This document shows positions 8,957 to 16,778 of a stretch of 64,000 nucleotides of DNA, one piece after another. The notes under the pieces were generated by a model. That model was not told the DNA's origin, searched no databases, and was given only the letters and a program-made list of their open reading frames with translations. A program made the position numbers and the translations under genes. Position 1 is the first letter of the stretch. Each line of letters starts with the position of its first letter. Source of the DNA: Segatella paludivivens DSM 17968 = JCM 13650 (lineage in GTDB: Bacteria; Bacteroidota; Bacteroidia; Bacteroidales; Bacteroidaceae); NCBI RefSeq assembly GCF_000373185.1, contig NZ_KB890684.1, forward strand, positions 1 through 64,000, written 5' to 3'.

Positions 8957-8964
8957 TATATTTG
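8957..8964 (+). promoter_or_regulatory. -7 promoter box of higBA
   Basis: TATATTTG matches the TAnnTTTG consensus and lies 21 nt before the higB ATG. The palindrome at 8921-8939 covers the -33 region. Confidence 0.65.
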
Positions 8965-8985
8965 TAGCGTAAAGATACCGAAAAC

Positions 8986-9300
8986 ATGGAAATAGTATTT
9001 GAAAAGGATTATCTGCGCGAACTGTATGAAGAAGGCAAGTGCAAGAATAAAAAGTTTAGATTTCAGCCGCAGGTAGTTAAGAAATATCAGAAGCGAGTGG
9101 ATACACTTATTGGTGCTATGCGTATAGAAGATCTTTTCGTACTTAATTCTTTGAACTTCGAATCTTTAGAAAACTGTGAAGAATGCTCGATAAGAGTAGA
9201 TGGCAAATATCGCTTGGAATTCCGAAAAAGAATCAGTGATGGAGAGCAACAGATAACGGTATGTGAATTGACTGATTTGACAAATCATTATAAAAAATAA
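8986..9300 (+). CDS. higB: HigB-like RelE-fold toxin (type II toxin-antitoxin)
   Basis: A 104-residue protein of the RelE/HigB ribosome-dependent mRNA interferase fold. The layout fits: a helical N-terminus (FEKDYLRELYEEGKCKNKK), a helix with QPQVVKKYQKRVDTL, then the beta-strand core ECSIRVDGKYRLEFRKR and VCELTDLTNHYKK at the C-terminus, where HigB proteins carry basic RNA-binding residues and an N/S-H-Y motif. The toxin gene comes first and the antitoxin follows after 7 nt, the typical hig order. Confidence 0.85.
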   Translation: MEIVFEKDYLRELYEEGKCKNKKFRFQPQVVKKYQKRVDTLIGAMRIEDLFVLNSLNFESLENCEECSIRVDGKYRLEFRKRISDGEQQITVCELTDLTNHYKK

Positions 9301-9307
9301 AGTTACA

Positions 9308-9613
9308 ATGAACGAAATAAAACGATTACCAACTCACCCTGGGGATGTACTCAAAGAAGAACTTGAGAGTAGGGGAATCAGTCAGAAATATTATTCTGAA
9401 CTGACTGGAGTTTCTTACACCATGCTTAATGAAATATTGAATGGTAAGCGCCCTGTAACTACAGACTTTGCTCTGATTGTAGAAGCTTCGCTGGGTATTA
9501 ATCCAGAGATGCTTATTAATATGCAAACTCGTTACAATATGGCATTATCTTGTAGAAGTAACAAATTATCTGAACGCCTTGATAATATCAGAAAGATTTG
9601 TGCCGTGTTGTAG
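9308..9613 (+). CDS. higA: HigA-like XRE antitoxin
   Basis: A 101-residue HigA-family protein. It begins with the family signature PTHPGDVLKEELESRGIS and has a Cro/C1 helix-turn-helix at about 22-60 (YYSELTGVSYTMLNEILNGK, then RPVTTDFALIVEASLGINPE). It neutralises HigB and should repress the operon through its helix-turn-helix at the upstream palindrome (8921-8939). It starts 7 nt after higB and is followed at once by another hairpin repeat. Confidence 0.9.
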   Translation: MNEIKRLPTHPGDVLKEELESRGISQKYYSELTGVSYTMLNEILNGKRPVTTDFALIVEASLGINPEMLINMQTRYNMALSCRSNKLSERLDNIRKICAVL

Positions 9614-9624
9614 ATGTTCACGCT

Positions 9625-9775
9625 AATGCCACAGATAGCCCAGAGGCTTCTTATTTGTAGCTATGGTGATTTTGTCCGCATAAATCAGCGTGATCTGTGG
9701 GAGACACTGGGGTTTCTTGCTTATAGATTGAGTACGCTTGTGTGAATATTCTCCCGCAGATCTCGCTGAAGAAAA
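9625..9775. repeat. dispersed long-hairpin intergenic repeat copy
   Basis: Directly after higA, pieces of the repeat family recur: CCACAGATAGCCCAGAG, CGCATAAATCAGCGTGATC-TGTGGGAGAC, then GATTGAGTACGCTTGTGTG and AATATTCTCCCGCAGATCTC. The remaining part of 9614-10030 is AT-rich and holds only the promoter of the next operon. Confidence 0.7.
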
Positions 9776-9998
9776 CAAAGTGCAGAAAAAGAAAGATGGT
9801 TTATAGTTGTAATATTTAAGAAACGTGTGTGAGTCAGAGGTGTCCTATTTGTTTTATTATAACTTTATAAATTGACATCATTATGAGATTGCAGTTGTAT
9901 ATTTCAAATGTATAATGCTAAGAATGTGTTATAAGTTTCTTATATATAAATTGTTTTGTAATTTTTCTAATATTCAGATTTTCTACAAAAATAATAAT

Positions 9999-10006
9999 TA
10001 TCTTTG
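9999..10006 (+). promoter_or_regulatory. -7 promoter box of the response-regulator operon
   Basis: TATCTTTG is an exact match to the Bacteroidota -7 consensus, 24 nt before the ATG at 10031. A TTG-initiated extension of the gene would start inside this box, which argues for the ATG. Confidence 0.7.
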
Positions 10007-10030
10007 CAATTATGTAAATTAACTGCAAAG

Positions 10031-10723
10031 ATGAAAATATTAATAGTAGAAGATGAAAAAGAACTATCAGACAGCATCGTGAGTTATCTTAGTCATGATG
10101 ACTATCTTTGTGAACAAGCTTTTAGTTTCAATGAAGCATCAATGAAAGTAGGCGTGTATGAATATGACTGCATATTACTTGACTTGATGCTTCCAGGAGG
10201 CAATGGCTTGGATATACTACGCAAGCTTAAATCTAAATCACCACAGACTGGTGTTATTATCGTATCTGCAAAAGATTCTCTCGAAGATAAGATTGAGGGA
10301 CTAAGAATAGGCGCAGATGATTATCTTGCTAAACCTTTCCATTTACCAGAATTAGGCATGAGAGTATTTGCAATTTTGAGACGTAAATGTTTTGATAATG
10401 ACAATATACTACATAGTGGTAAGCTAAGCATAGATCTCCTAAGCAAATGTGCAAGTGTGAGCGGAGTTATTCTAGACTTGACGAAATCAGAATACGAGTT
10501 ACTCCTCTTCCTTATAGAAAATCATCACAGGGTAGTGTCAAAGAGCGCACTTGCCGAACATCTTAGCGGTGAAATGGCAGATATGATGGATGACTTTAAT
10601 TTTGTATATGCTCACATTAAAAATCTTAAGTCAAAACTCTTAGAAGTAGGTCTTACAAATTGTATAAAAACATATTATGGAACAGGTTATAAATGGATTA
10701 AAGATGAAGAGTCTGGTAAATAG
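10031..10723 (+). CDS. OmpR/PhoB-type response regulator
   Basis: A 230-residue regulator. The receiver domain (about 1-118) has the acidic pair in ILIVEDEKE, the phospho-acceptor Asp at about 51 (CILLDLMLPGGNG), the switch Ser/Thr in IIVSAKDS and the conserved Lys in DDYLAKPF. The C-terminal winged helix (about 130-228) includes LTKSEYELLLFL and the final TYYGTGYKWI. The next gene, its kinase, overlaps it by 20 nt. The neighbouring outer-membrane barrel and PAP2 phosphatase suggest an envelope-related regulon; that is inference. The ATG at 10031 is preferred over the upstream TTG. Confidence 0.88.
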   Translation: MKILIVEDEKELSDSIVSYLSHDDYLCEQAFSFNEASMKVGVYEYDCILLDLMLPGGNGLDILRKLKSKSPQTGVIIVSAKDSLEDKIEGLRIGADDYLAKPFHLPELGMRVFAILRRKCFDNDNILHSGKLSIDLLSKCASVSGVILDLTKSEYELLLFLIENHHRVVSKSALAEHLSGEMADMMDDFNFVYAHIKNLKSKLLEVGLTNCIKTYYGTGYKWIKDEESGK

Positions 10724-11771
10724 AACACTGTCTCAGTTTCTGATTTGCGCTGCGGTTTTATTTCTTTTTTCCATCCCATTATTTTATCTTCTCACAAAAG
10801 GCTTTTATGCAGAAGACATAACAGATATTTTGAAGTCCATTCATAATGGAAAGTCTATACCCTCTTTAGATTTAGGGAGGGATATAAAGATTGGTATGCT
10901 CATACAGTTTTCGTTGATATTTATAATTCTATCAGTATCACTGCTTATCACTATGCGTTTTATTACTCATAATATTTGGCGCCCTTTTGATGATACATTG
11001 TATAAAATAGAACAATTTAATCTTGCCCAAAATGAGATACCAGATTTTATGCCTACAAAAATTAAAGAGTTTGAGCAGCTTAATGAGGCTATATATAAAC
11101 TGATGAAAAGAGACAAGGATAGCTATCGTATACAGAAAGAATTTACAGAGAATGCCTCGCATGAATTACAGACACCTATAGCTATAATATGTAGTAAACT
11201 AGATTTGCTTATGCAGGAGAATCTTACTGAGAAGCAAACAAAACTGGTGTCAGGGATTTATGATATAAACACACGTATGAGACATCTTAATCGAAGTCTT
11301 TTACTACTTGCGAAAATAGAAAACTCTCAATATAATAATACTGAGAAAATAGATGTTTCTGAATTCGTAAATTCGTCATTAAATATGTTTGAGGCTATTC
11401 ATGTGAATACTTCAATAAAGCTTATAAATAAGAGTAATCATAAATTAATAATTGTTGCTAACCGTATTTTGTTAGAATGTATGTTTAATAATCTCATTGT
11501 CAATTCTATACGTCATAGTATGCCTAAAAATAGAAAAATTGAAATTGAATTGGGAGATAATTACATTTCGGTAAGTAATAATGGTTCAAATAAAGCACTT
11601 GATGAAAGCACTCTTTTCCAAAGATTCCATTCTAGTGAGGATAATAAGGAAGGTCACGGTCTTGGACTTTCCATTGTCAAAGCAATTTGTGATTATCATA
11701 GGTGGATTATTAATTATTCTTTTTTGTTAGGAAAACATACATTTACTGTTATGTTAAAGAATGAAAAGTAA
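10704..11771 (+). CDS. sensor histidine kinase
   Basis: A 355-residue membrane kinase with two transmembrane helices (about 8-30 and 62-84) around a very short periplasmic loop of about 30 residues. The H-box is FTENASHELQTPIAI with His near 152. The ATPase domain has an N-box (MFNNLIVNSIRHS) and a G-box (GHGLGLSIVKAICDYH). The small sensor loop suggests sensing within the membrane or through a partner. It overlaps the response regulator gene, so the pair is translationally coupled. An upstream in-frame ATG at 10677 would lengthen it by nine residues. Confidence 0.85.
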   Translation: MKSLVNRTLSQFLICAAVLFLFSIPLFYLLTKGFYAEDITDILKSIHNGKSIPSLDLGRDIKIGMLIQFSLIFIILSVSLLITMRFITHNIWRPFDDTLYKIEQFNLAQNEIPDFMPTKIKEFEQLNEAIYKLMKRDKDSYRIQKEFTENASHELQTPIAIICSKLDLLMQENLTEKQTKLVSGIYDINTRMRHLNRSLLLLAKIENSQYNNTEKIDVSEFVNSSLNMFEAIHVNTSIKLINKSNHKLIIVANRILLECMFNNLIVNSIRHSMPKNRKIEIELGDNYISVSNNGSNKALDESTLFQRFHSSEDNKEGHGLGLSIVKAICDYHRWIINYSFLLGKHTFTVMLKNEK

Positions 11772-11815
11772 CACATTTGCAATACAAAATTTTAATTCTC
11801 TCCTAAATCTGATTG

Positions 11816-11823
11816 TATTTTTG
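11816..11823 (+). promoter_or_regulatory. -7 promoter box of the outer-membrane barrel gene
   Basis: TATTTTTG matches TAnnTTTG and lies 25 nt before the ATG at 11849. It would place transcription start inside a longer ORF extension that begins at 11813, supporting the shorter protein. Confidence 0.55.
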
Positions 11824-11848
11824 TCACCGATTAATAAATATAATCGGT

Positions 11849-14239
11849 ATGAAAAAAATAATTTTTATGTTCATTGTGTCGCTTATTGTAGCTGCTACAT
11901 CAATGGCGGCTGAAAATAATGGCGAAATCTTTGGTCAATTAAAAGTCAGATCAAGCAAGGCTTCTATCGAATATGCCACGGTGAGTATTTACACCACCAG
12001 TGGCAATAAAATGCTTTCTGGTACTGTGACAGACTCACTAGGTATGTTCCATTTGGAAAACATCCCTTTTAGGGATAACTGTTATTTATTATGTAGTTAC
12101 ATTGGATTAAAGGATGTAAAATTGCATTTAACCATGACGAAAGAAAAAAAATCTATCGACATGGGGACTATATGGATGGACGAGAATAGTGAGCAATTAG
12201 CTGAGGTCGTAGTATCTGGACGCAGACCTGTCTTTGTTCCTAAACTTGATAAAAAAGTCTTTAATGTAGGGCAGGATATCATGAGCAGTTCGGGATCTGT
12301 AGGCGATTTGATGCAGAATATACCGTCTGTAGAAGTTGATATGGATGGTGGTGTGAGTCTTCGAGGAAACAGTAATGTCACCATTCTCATCAATGGTAAG
12401 CCGTCAACAATGATGAGTAGTAAGGTGCGTTCAAATACACTGCAACAATTACCAGCCAGTACTATTGATCGTATAGAGATTATCACAAATCCTTCAGCAC
12501 AATATAAGCCCGATGGCAGTGGTGGCATTATCAATATCGTGACAAAGAAAGATGTAAAGGCAGGATTTAATAGTTCTGTGACTGTCAATACTGGTAGCCA
12601 TGACAGATACAATGCTGGTATCAATATGAATTATACTGTGGGAAAAGTGAATGTATTCGGCGGATATGCCTTTCGTCAGGACCGTTATGATCGCAGTACG
12701 TATGATAACAGACAGTCTACCACTAATTATATAGACCAGACCACACTGGGAGTAGGACGACCTGTTTCTCATCTATTTCGATTGGGAGCTGGCATCAATC
12801 TCTCAGCCAAAGATTACATAGAAGTAAACGGCAGTTACAATCATCGAAAATTTCTCCGCAACGAAAATATTGAATCTGTCACAGAAGATTTGAATCATAG
12901 TCAGACAGACTACTATCATCGCCACAGGGATGCCGATGCCAAAGAAAATATGTGGGAGGGCAATTTTATCTATACCCACAATTACGGCAATGGCAATGAA
13001 TGGGGCATTAATTATACTTATTCATCGGAAAGCGAAGACGAGATGAACCGGTATTCCACGATACATACAGCAACAACTCAACCTACACTGGACAATATTC
13101 ATGTATGGGATGCCAACTATCTACATATAGTTAAATTGCATGAACAATACAATCTGTCGGAGACGTGCAAACTGTCTGCCGGCTATGAACTAGAAGCACT
13201 GAAAGCTGAGCAGAGTTACCATTCACAAGATTGGGACGGCACGAATTTTGTGACAAATGCAACCGAATCTAGTGATTTTAGGCATTACCGTACAATGCAT
13301 TCTGTATATGCAACACTCGAAAAAACGTTTGGAAAATGGAGTCTTATGTGGGGCTTGCGTGGAGAATACGCGTTAATAAGCAACAAACTATTATCGCTTG
13401 ACAGTACGATGACGCAGCATTATATCAATATCTATCCCACCATTCACGCATCATATAAGTTGAATGCTTATCATGATTTACAACTCAGTTACAGTCTACG
13501 TGTCAACCGTCCAGAAGGAGAAGACATGAATCCGTTTGCCGAGCGTATCAACCCATTAAGTCTCTCTACAGGAAATCCAAATCTGAAGCCAGAGAAAATA
13601 CACTCATTGGAAGCAACATGGCTATGGCATAATAACAAAAACTCATCGTTGATGACCACACTCTATTACCGTTATCTGACAAATCAGATTACAAGTGTAT
13701 CACGCTATATATCAAATGGCGTGTTACTAACGACGAAAGAGAATTTAGAGTCTAGTTACAATTCAGGAATAGAAATGATATGGGACTATTCTGTTGGTCG
13801 CTGGATGTCATTCAACTGGAACGTTAACGGATACTATGATCAGATAAACGCTCAAAAATTGGGCTATGGTAGTCATAAGGATACTTTTTCATGGAGTACG
13901 CTGCTGAATACTAACTTCATGCCCTTCAGTCATTATATGTTGCAGATTAATACCAGCTATCACTCCAAAACACTAGTGCCACAAGGATATCGCAATGCAG
14001 ATTTTCGCGTCAATTTAGGGATGAAATATGATATTCCAAGTATCAATCTTTCAATACTTGCTTCTGTGACAGACCTATTTGATACATATCGCAAGGCATA
14101 CACGCTGGATACGCCAGAACTGAAACAGAAAGTAAACACACGTCGAAATCCACGAATATTTTATATAGGAGCGTCTTATACTTTTGGGAGTAAAGCAAAT
14201 AAACATAACACAAAACTTGAATATGATGAAAATCTTTAG
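11849..14239 (+). CDS. TonB-dependent-type outer-membrane beta-barrel protein
   Basis: A 796-residue protein with a signal peptide (MKKIIFMFIVSLIVAATSMA). It has a carboxypeptidase-regulatory-like domain (about 20-100), a TonB plug (about 110-230; MQNIPSVEVDMDGGVSLRG, then TILINGKP and PDGSGGIINIVTKK) and an outer-membrane barrel of the OMP_b-brl_3 type to the end. Such proteins import large or metal-bound ligands, or act as barrel-type envelope factors; the substrate is unknown. It follows the two-component genes by 77 nt but has its own -7 box, and overlaps the PAP2 gene. The start at MKKIIF is chosen for the signal peptide. Confidence 0.85.
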   Translation: MKKIIFMFIVSLIVAATSMAAENNGEIFGQLKVRSSKASIEYATVSIYTTSGNKMLSGTVTDSLGMFHLENIPFRDNCYLLCSYIGLKDVKLHLTMTKEKKSIDMGTIWMDENSEQLAEVVVSGRRPVFVPKLDKKVFNVGQDIMSSSGSVGDLMQNIPSVEVDMDGGVSLRGNSNVTILINGKPSTMMSSKVRSNTLQQLPASTIDRIEIITNPSAQYKPDGSGGIINIVTKKDVKAGFNSSVTVNTGSHDRYNAGINMNYTVGKVNVFGGYAFRQDRYDRSTYDNRQSTTNYIDQTTLGVGRPVSHLFRLGAGINLSAKDYIEVNGSYNHRKFLRNENIESVTEDLNHSQTDYYHRHRDADAKENMWEGNFIYTHNYGNGNEWGINYTYSSESEDEMNRYSTIHTATTQPTLDNIHVWDANYLHIVKLHEQYNLSETCKLSAGYELEALKAEQSYHSQDWDGTNFVTNATESSDFRHYRTMHSVYATLEKTFGKWSLMWGLRGEYALISNKLLSLDSTMTQHYINIYPTIHASYKLNAYHDLQLSYSLRVNRPEGEDMNPFAERINPLSLSTGNPNLKPEKIHSLEATWLWHNNKNSSLMTTLYYRYLTNQITSVSRYISNGVLLTTKENLESSYNSGIEMIWDYSVGRWMSFNWNVNGYYDQINAQKLGYGSHKDTFSWSTLLNTNFMPFSHYMLQINTSYHSKTLVPQGYRNADFRVNLGMKYDIPSINLSILASVTDLFDTYRKAYTLDTPELKQKVNTRRNPRIFYIGASYTFGSKANKHNTKLEYDENL

Positions 14240-15062
14240 AATTATTATCATACTATTAGCGTGCCTTCAACAAGAGAATTTGATGGCGCAAAGCACTCTC
14301 ATTCCAAGCAAGCCTATGGACAAACTGATTCTTGTTAATGATAGTTACGCATGCAAGGATAAATGTATCAATGACACGTCTCGATTCTGTGCGAAGAATT
14401 TTTCTCCATACCGTTTTAAATTGAAACAAATCATTATACCCTCTGTATTAATAGGTGTTGGTGTAATAGGACTGAAAAGTGACTGGATGAAATATCAGAA
14501 CAAAGAAATACGTAATGAATTGCAGGAGAATATTGACAGAAAGATATCAATAGATGATTTCTCCCAATATGTTCCAATTGTATCTGTTTATGGATTGAAC
14601 TTTTTGGGAATTAAAAGTAAACACAACTTAAGAGACCAAACTATAATTTCTGCGACTGCCTATGCAATAATGGGAGCTACTGTAAATATATTAAAAGTTA
14701 CCACCAAAGTGGAACGTCCCGATGGTAGTGGCCGAAATTCATTTCCTTCAGGTCATGCAGCTACTGCGTTCTTGGGGGCAGAACTATTGCGAAGAGAATA
14801 CCAAGATACATCTCCATGGATAGGAGTTGCCGGATATGCTGTTGCAGCAGGTACGGGATTCTTCAGAATGTATAACAACCGCCACTGGTTTACTGATGTG
14901 CTGGCAGGTGCGGGTATAGGTATAATGAGTGTTAAAGCTGCATATTGGCTGTATCCAAGCATTGCAAGAATCATTTATCATAAGCATCCTTTAAAAAATG
15001 CATATCTTGTACCTTATTATTCCAAGGAGAATAAGGGCCTTGTTTGCTCTATAACATTCTGA
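14223..15062 (+). CDS. PAP2-family membrane-associated phosphatase
   Basis: A 279-residue protein beginning MMKIFRIIIILLACLQQ with a signal peptide. The PAP2 (type 2 phosphatidic acid phosphatase) motifs are in order: TKVERPDGSGRN, FPSGHAATAF, and FRMYNNRHWFTDVLAG, giving the catalytic His pair and Asp. Family members remove phosphate from lipid A, undecaprenyl pyrophosphate or phosphatidylglycerol phosphate in the periplasm. In Bacteroidota, PAP2 enzymes of the LpxE/LpxF type dephosphorylate lipid A and give resistance to cationic peptides; the two-component system upstream would fit such a role, but this is inference. It overlaps the barrel gene by 17 nt. Confidence 0.8.
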   Translation: MMKIFRIIIILLACLQQENLMAQSTLIPSKPMDKLILVNDSYACKDKCINDTSRFCAKNFSPYRFKLKQIIIPSVLIGVGVIGLKSDWMKYQNKEIRNELQENIDRKISIDDFSQYVPIVSVYGLNFLGIKSKHNLRDQTIISATAYAIMGATVNILKVTTKVERPDGSGRNSFPSGHAATAFLGAELLRREYQDTSPWIGVAGYAVAAGTGFFRMYNNRHWFTDVLAGAGIGIMSVKAAYWLYPSIARIIYHKHPLKNAYLVPYYSKENKGLVCSITF

Positions 15063-15120
15063 TTATTTATGCACTTGCATAAAGTTGGCTTAATGAATCA
15101 CAACAGATTATCGTTTTAGC

Positions 15121-15165
15121 CTATTTATTCTCCCGCAGATAGCGCAGATGATGCAGAGAAAATGT
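15121..15165. repeat. partial copy of the dispersed hairpin repeat
   Basis: TATTCTCCCGCAGATAGCGC followed by AGATGATGCAGAGAAAATG matches the left half of the repeat family seen at 8.5 kb. The complementary right half is absent. The rest of 15063-15296 holds only the mntH promoter. Confidence 0.65.
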
Positions 15166-15283
15166 AGTAGGGGGGAACAAATGAATTAGTTATTGGGCAA
15201 GTCATTGTTTACTTTCAACCAATTCACATCCCCAATAGTTGGTATTTTTCTGCAAAGATTACATATCATATAAAATTTATTTG

Positions 15284-15291
15284 TATCTTCG
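15284..15291 (+). promoter_or_regulatory. -7 promoter box of mntH, near-leaderless
   Basis: TATCTTCG differs from the consensus in one base and ends only 5 nt before the ATG at 15297. If used, the transcript would start at or next to the start codon. Confidence 0.5.
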
Positions 15292-15296
15292 CAGCT

Positions 15297-16559
15297 ATGA
15301 TGAATATAATAAAAGAACTAAAGAGCAAGACACACCCGCGAGTGTTGGGTGGTTTTGACATCTTCAAATATATTGGACCAGGACTGTTAGTCACTGTTGG
15401 TTTCATTGATCCGGGTAACTGGGCAAGTAATTTCGCTGCGGGTTCCTACTTCGGATATTCACTTCTTTGGGTAGTAACCCTCTCTACAATCATGCTGATT
15501 GCACTACAGCATAACGTGGCTCATCTTGGCATTGTCACAGGTTTGTGCCTTAGTGAGGCTGCTGATAAATATACGCCTAAATATATAGGACGTCCGATTA
15601 TCATCACTGCAGTACTCGCCAGTATCTCAACATCACTGGCAGAGATTCTAGGAGGTGCCATCGCCCTACAGATGCTATTCAATATACCTATTATCTGGGG
15701 ATCTATACTTACCACGGTAACAGTAATGATCATGATTTTCACGAATTCATATAAAAGAATGGAACGTGGCATCATCGAATTTGTATCCGTGATAGGACTC
15801 TCATTTATCTATGAACTTTTCCTTGTGCATATAGATTGGGGTGCAGCTACACACGGATGGGTAGTGCCAAGCATACCGCAAGGTAGTATGATGATTATAA
15901 TGAGCGTGCTCGGCGCTGTGATTATGCCTCATAATCTGTTTTTGCATTCAGAAATCATTCAAAGTCGTCAAATCCAGAAACGATCAGACAAGTATATTCA
16001 ACAGACATTGAAGTATGAGTTTTTTGACACATTATTTTCAATGATTGTGGGGTGGGCGATAAACAGCGCAATGATTTTGCTTGCAGCAGCTACATTCTTT
16101 CACAATGGTATCCATGTAGAAGAACTGTCTCAGGCACAGTCGCTACTCACGCCTTTACTTGGCAATAGCGCAGCTAACATCTTTGCAGTAGCGCTTCTGC
16201 TAGCCGGCATATCAAGCACCATTACCAGCGGCATGGCTGCTGGCAGCATCTTTGCAGGTCTTTTTGGTGAGTCATACAATATCCATGACTCTCACTCAAT
16301 CATTGGTATCTGTCTATCTCTCGGCATATCGCTATTGATAATTTTCTTTATCAGCAATCCATTTAAGTGCCTACTGATATCACAAATGATACTTAGCATT
16401 CAACTACCGTTCACGGTATTTCTGCAGGTGAGTCTTACATCTTCCAAGCAGGTGATGGGTAAATACGCAAACAGACCATGGAATTCAGCTTTCCTGTATT
16501 CTCTTGCTGGCATTGTCACAATATTAAACCTCTGGTTACTCTTTGAAAATATTTCATAG
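15297..16559 (+). CDS. mntH: Nramp-family divalent metal transporter
   Basis: A 420-residue polytopic membrane protein with both Nramp signatures. Helix 1 has IDPGNWASN (the DPGN metal-binding motif) and helix 6 has VIMPHNLFLHSEII (the MPH motif). These proteins import Mn2+ and Fe2+ with protons across the inner membrane. About eleven hydrophobic segments are visible, normal for the family. It is a single-gene unit with its own promoter box. No MntR-type operator or riboswitch is evident in the short upstream region. Confidence 0.92.
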   Translation: MMNIIKELKSKTHPRVLGGFDIFKYIGPGLLVTVGFIDPGNWASNFAAGSYFGYSLLWVVTLSTIMLIALQHNVAHLGIVTGLCLSEAADKYTPKYIGRPIIITAVLASISTSLAEILGGAIALQMLFNIPIIWGSILTTVTVMIMIFTNSYKRMERGIIEFVSVIGLSFIYELFLVHIDWGAATHGWVVPSIPQGSMMIIMSVLGAVIMPHNLFLHSEIIQSRQIQKRSDKYIQQTLKYEFFDTLFSMIVGWAINSAMILLAAATFFHNGIHVEELSQAQSLLTPLLGNSAANIFAVALLLAGISSTITSGMAAGSIFAGLFGESYNIHDSHSIIGICLSLGISLLIIFFISNPFKCLLISQMILSIQLPFTVFLQVSLTSSKQVMGKYANRPWNSAFLYSLAGIVTILNLWLLFENIS

Positions 16560-16610
16560 AAACAGGTAAATAACGATTATTAATTAGTGCATCTTTGCAA
16601 AATAGATACT

Positions 16611-16624
16611 TGCCAATCGGTATT
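16611..16624. promoter_or_regulatory. partial match to the TetR operator
   Basis: The bases CCAATCGGTATT are identical to the right part of the operator at 21561-21576, but the left arm (TATA) is not conserved. It lies about 155 nt before the APC permease gene. It may be a weak third site for the TetR protein or chance. Confidence 0.3.
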
Positions 16625-16737
16625 ATCTTATATAAGAATTTGTTTTAAAATGAAAGTTTTTATTGGTTAATATTATCATTTTGTATCTATATATTAAAAA
16701 ATACAATACAATATGATGTTGTTTTATCAATAATTAC

Positions 16738-16745
16738 TATCTTTG
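16738..16745 (+). promoter_or_regulatory. -7 promoter box of the APC permease gene
   Basis: TATCTTTG is an exact consensus match, 33 nt before the ATG. Confidence 0.65.
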
Positions 16746-16778
16746 TGCCAAAATATTAAAGGCATAAAATAAATAGGT

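Noticed and set aside
11840..11852. AATCGGTAT at the barrel gene start, resembling a TetR half-site
   Set aside because: Only nine bases of a 16-bp operator match and the left arm is absent.
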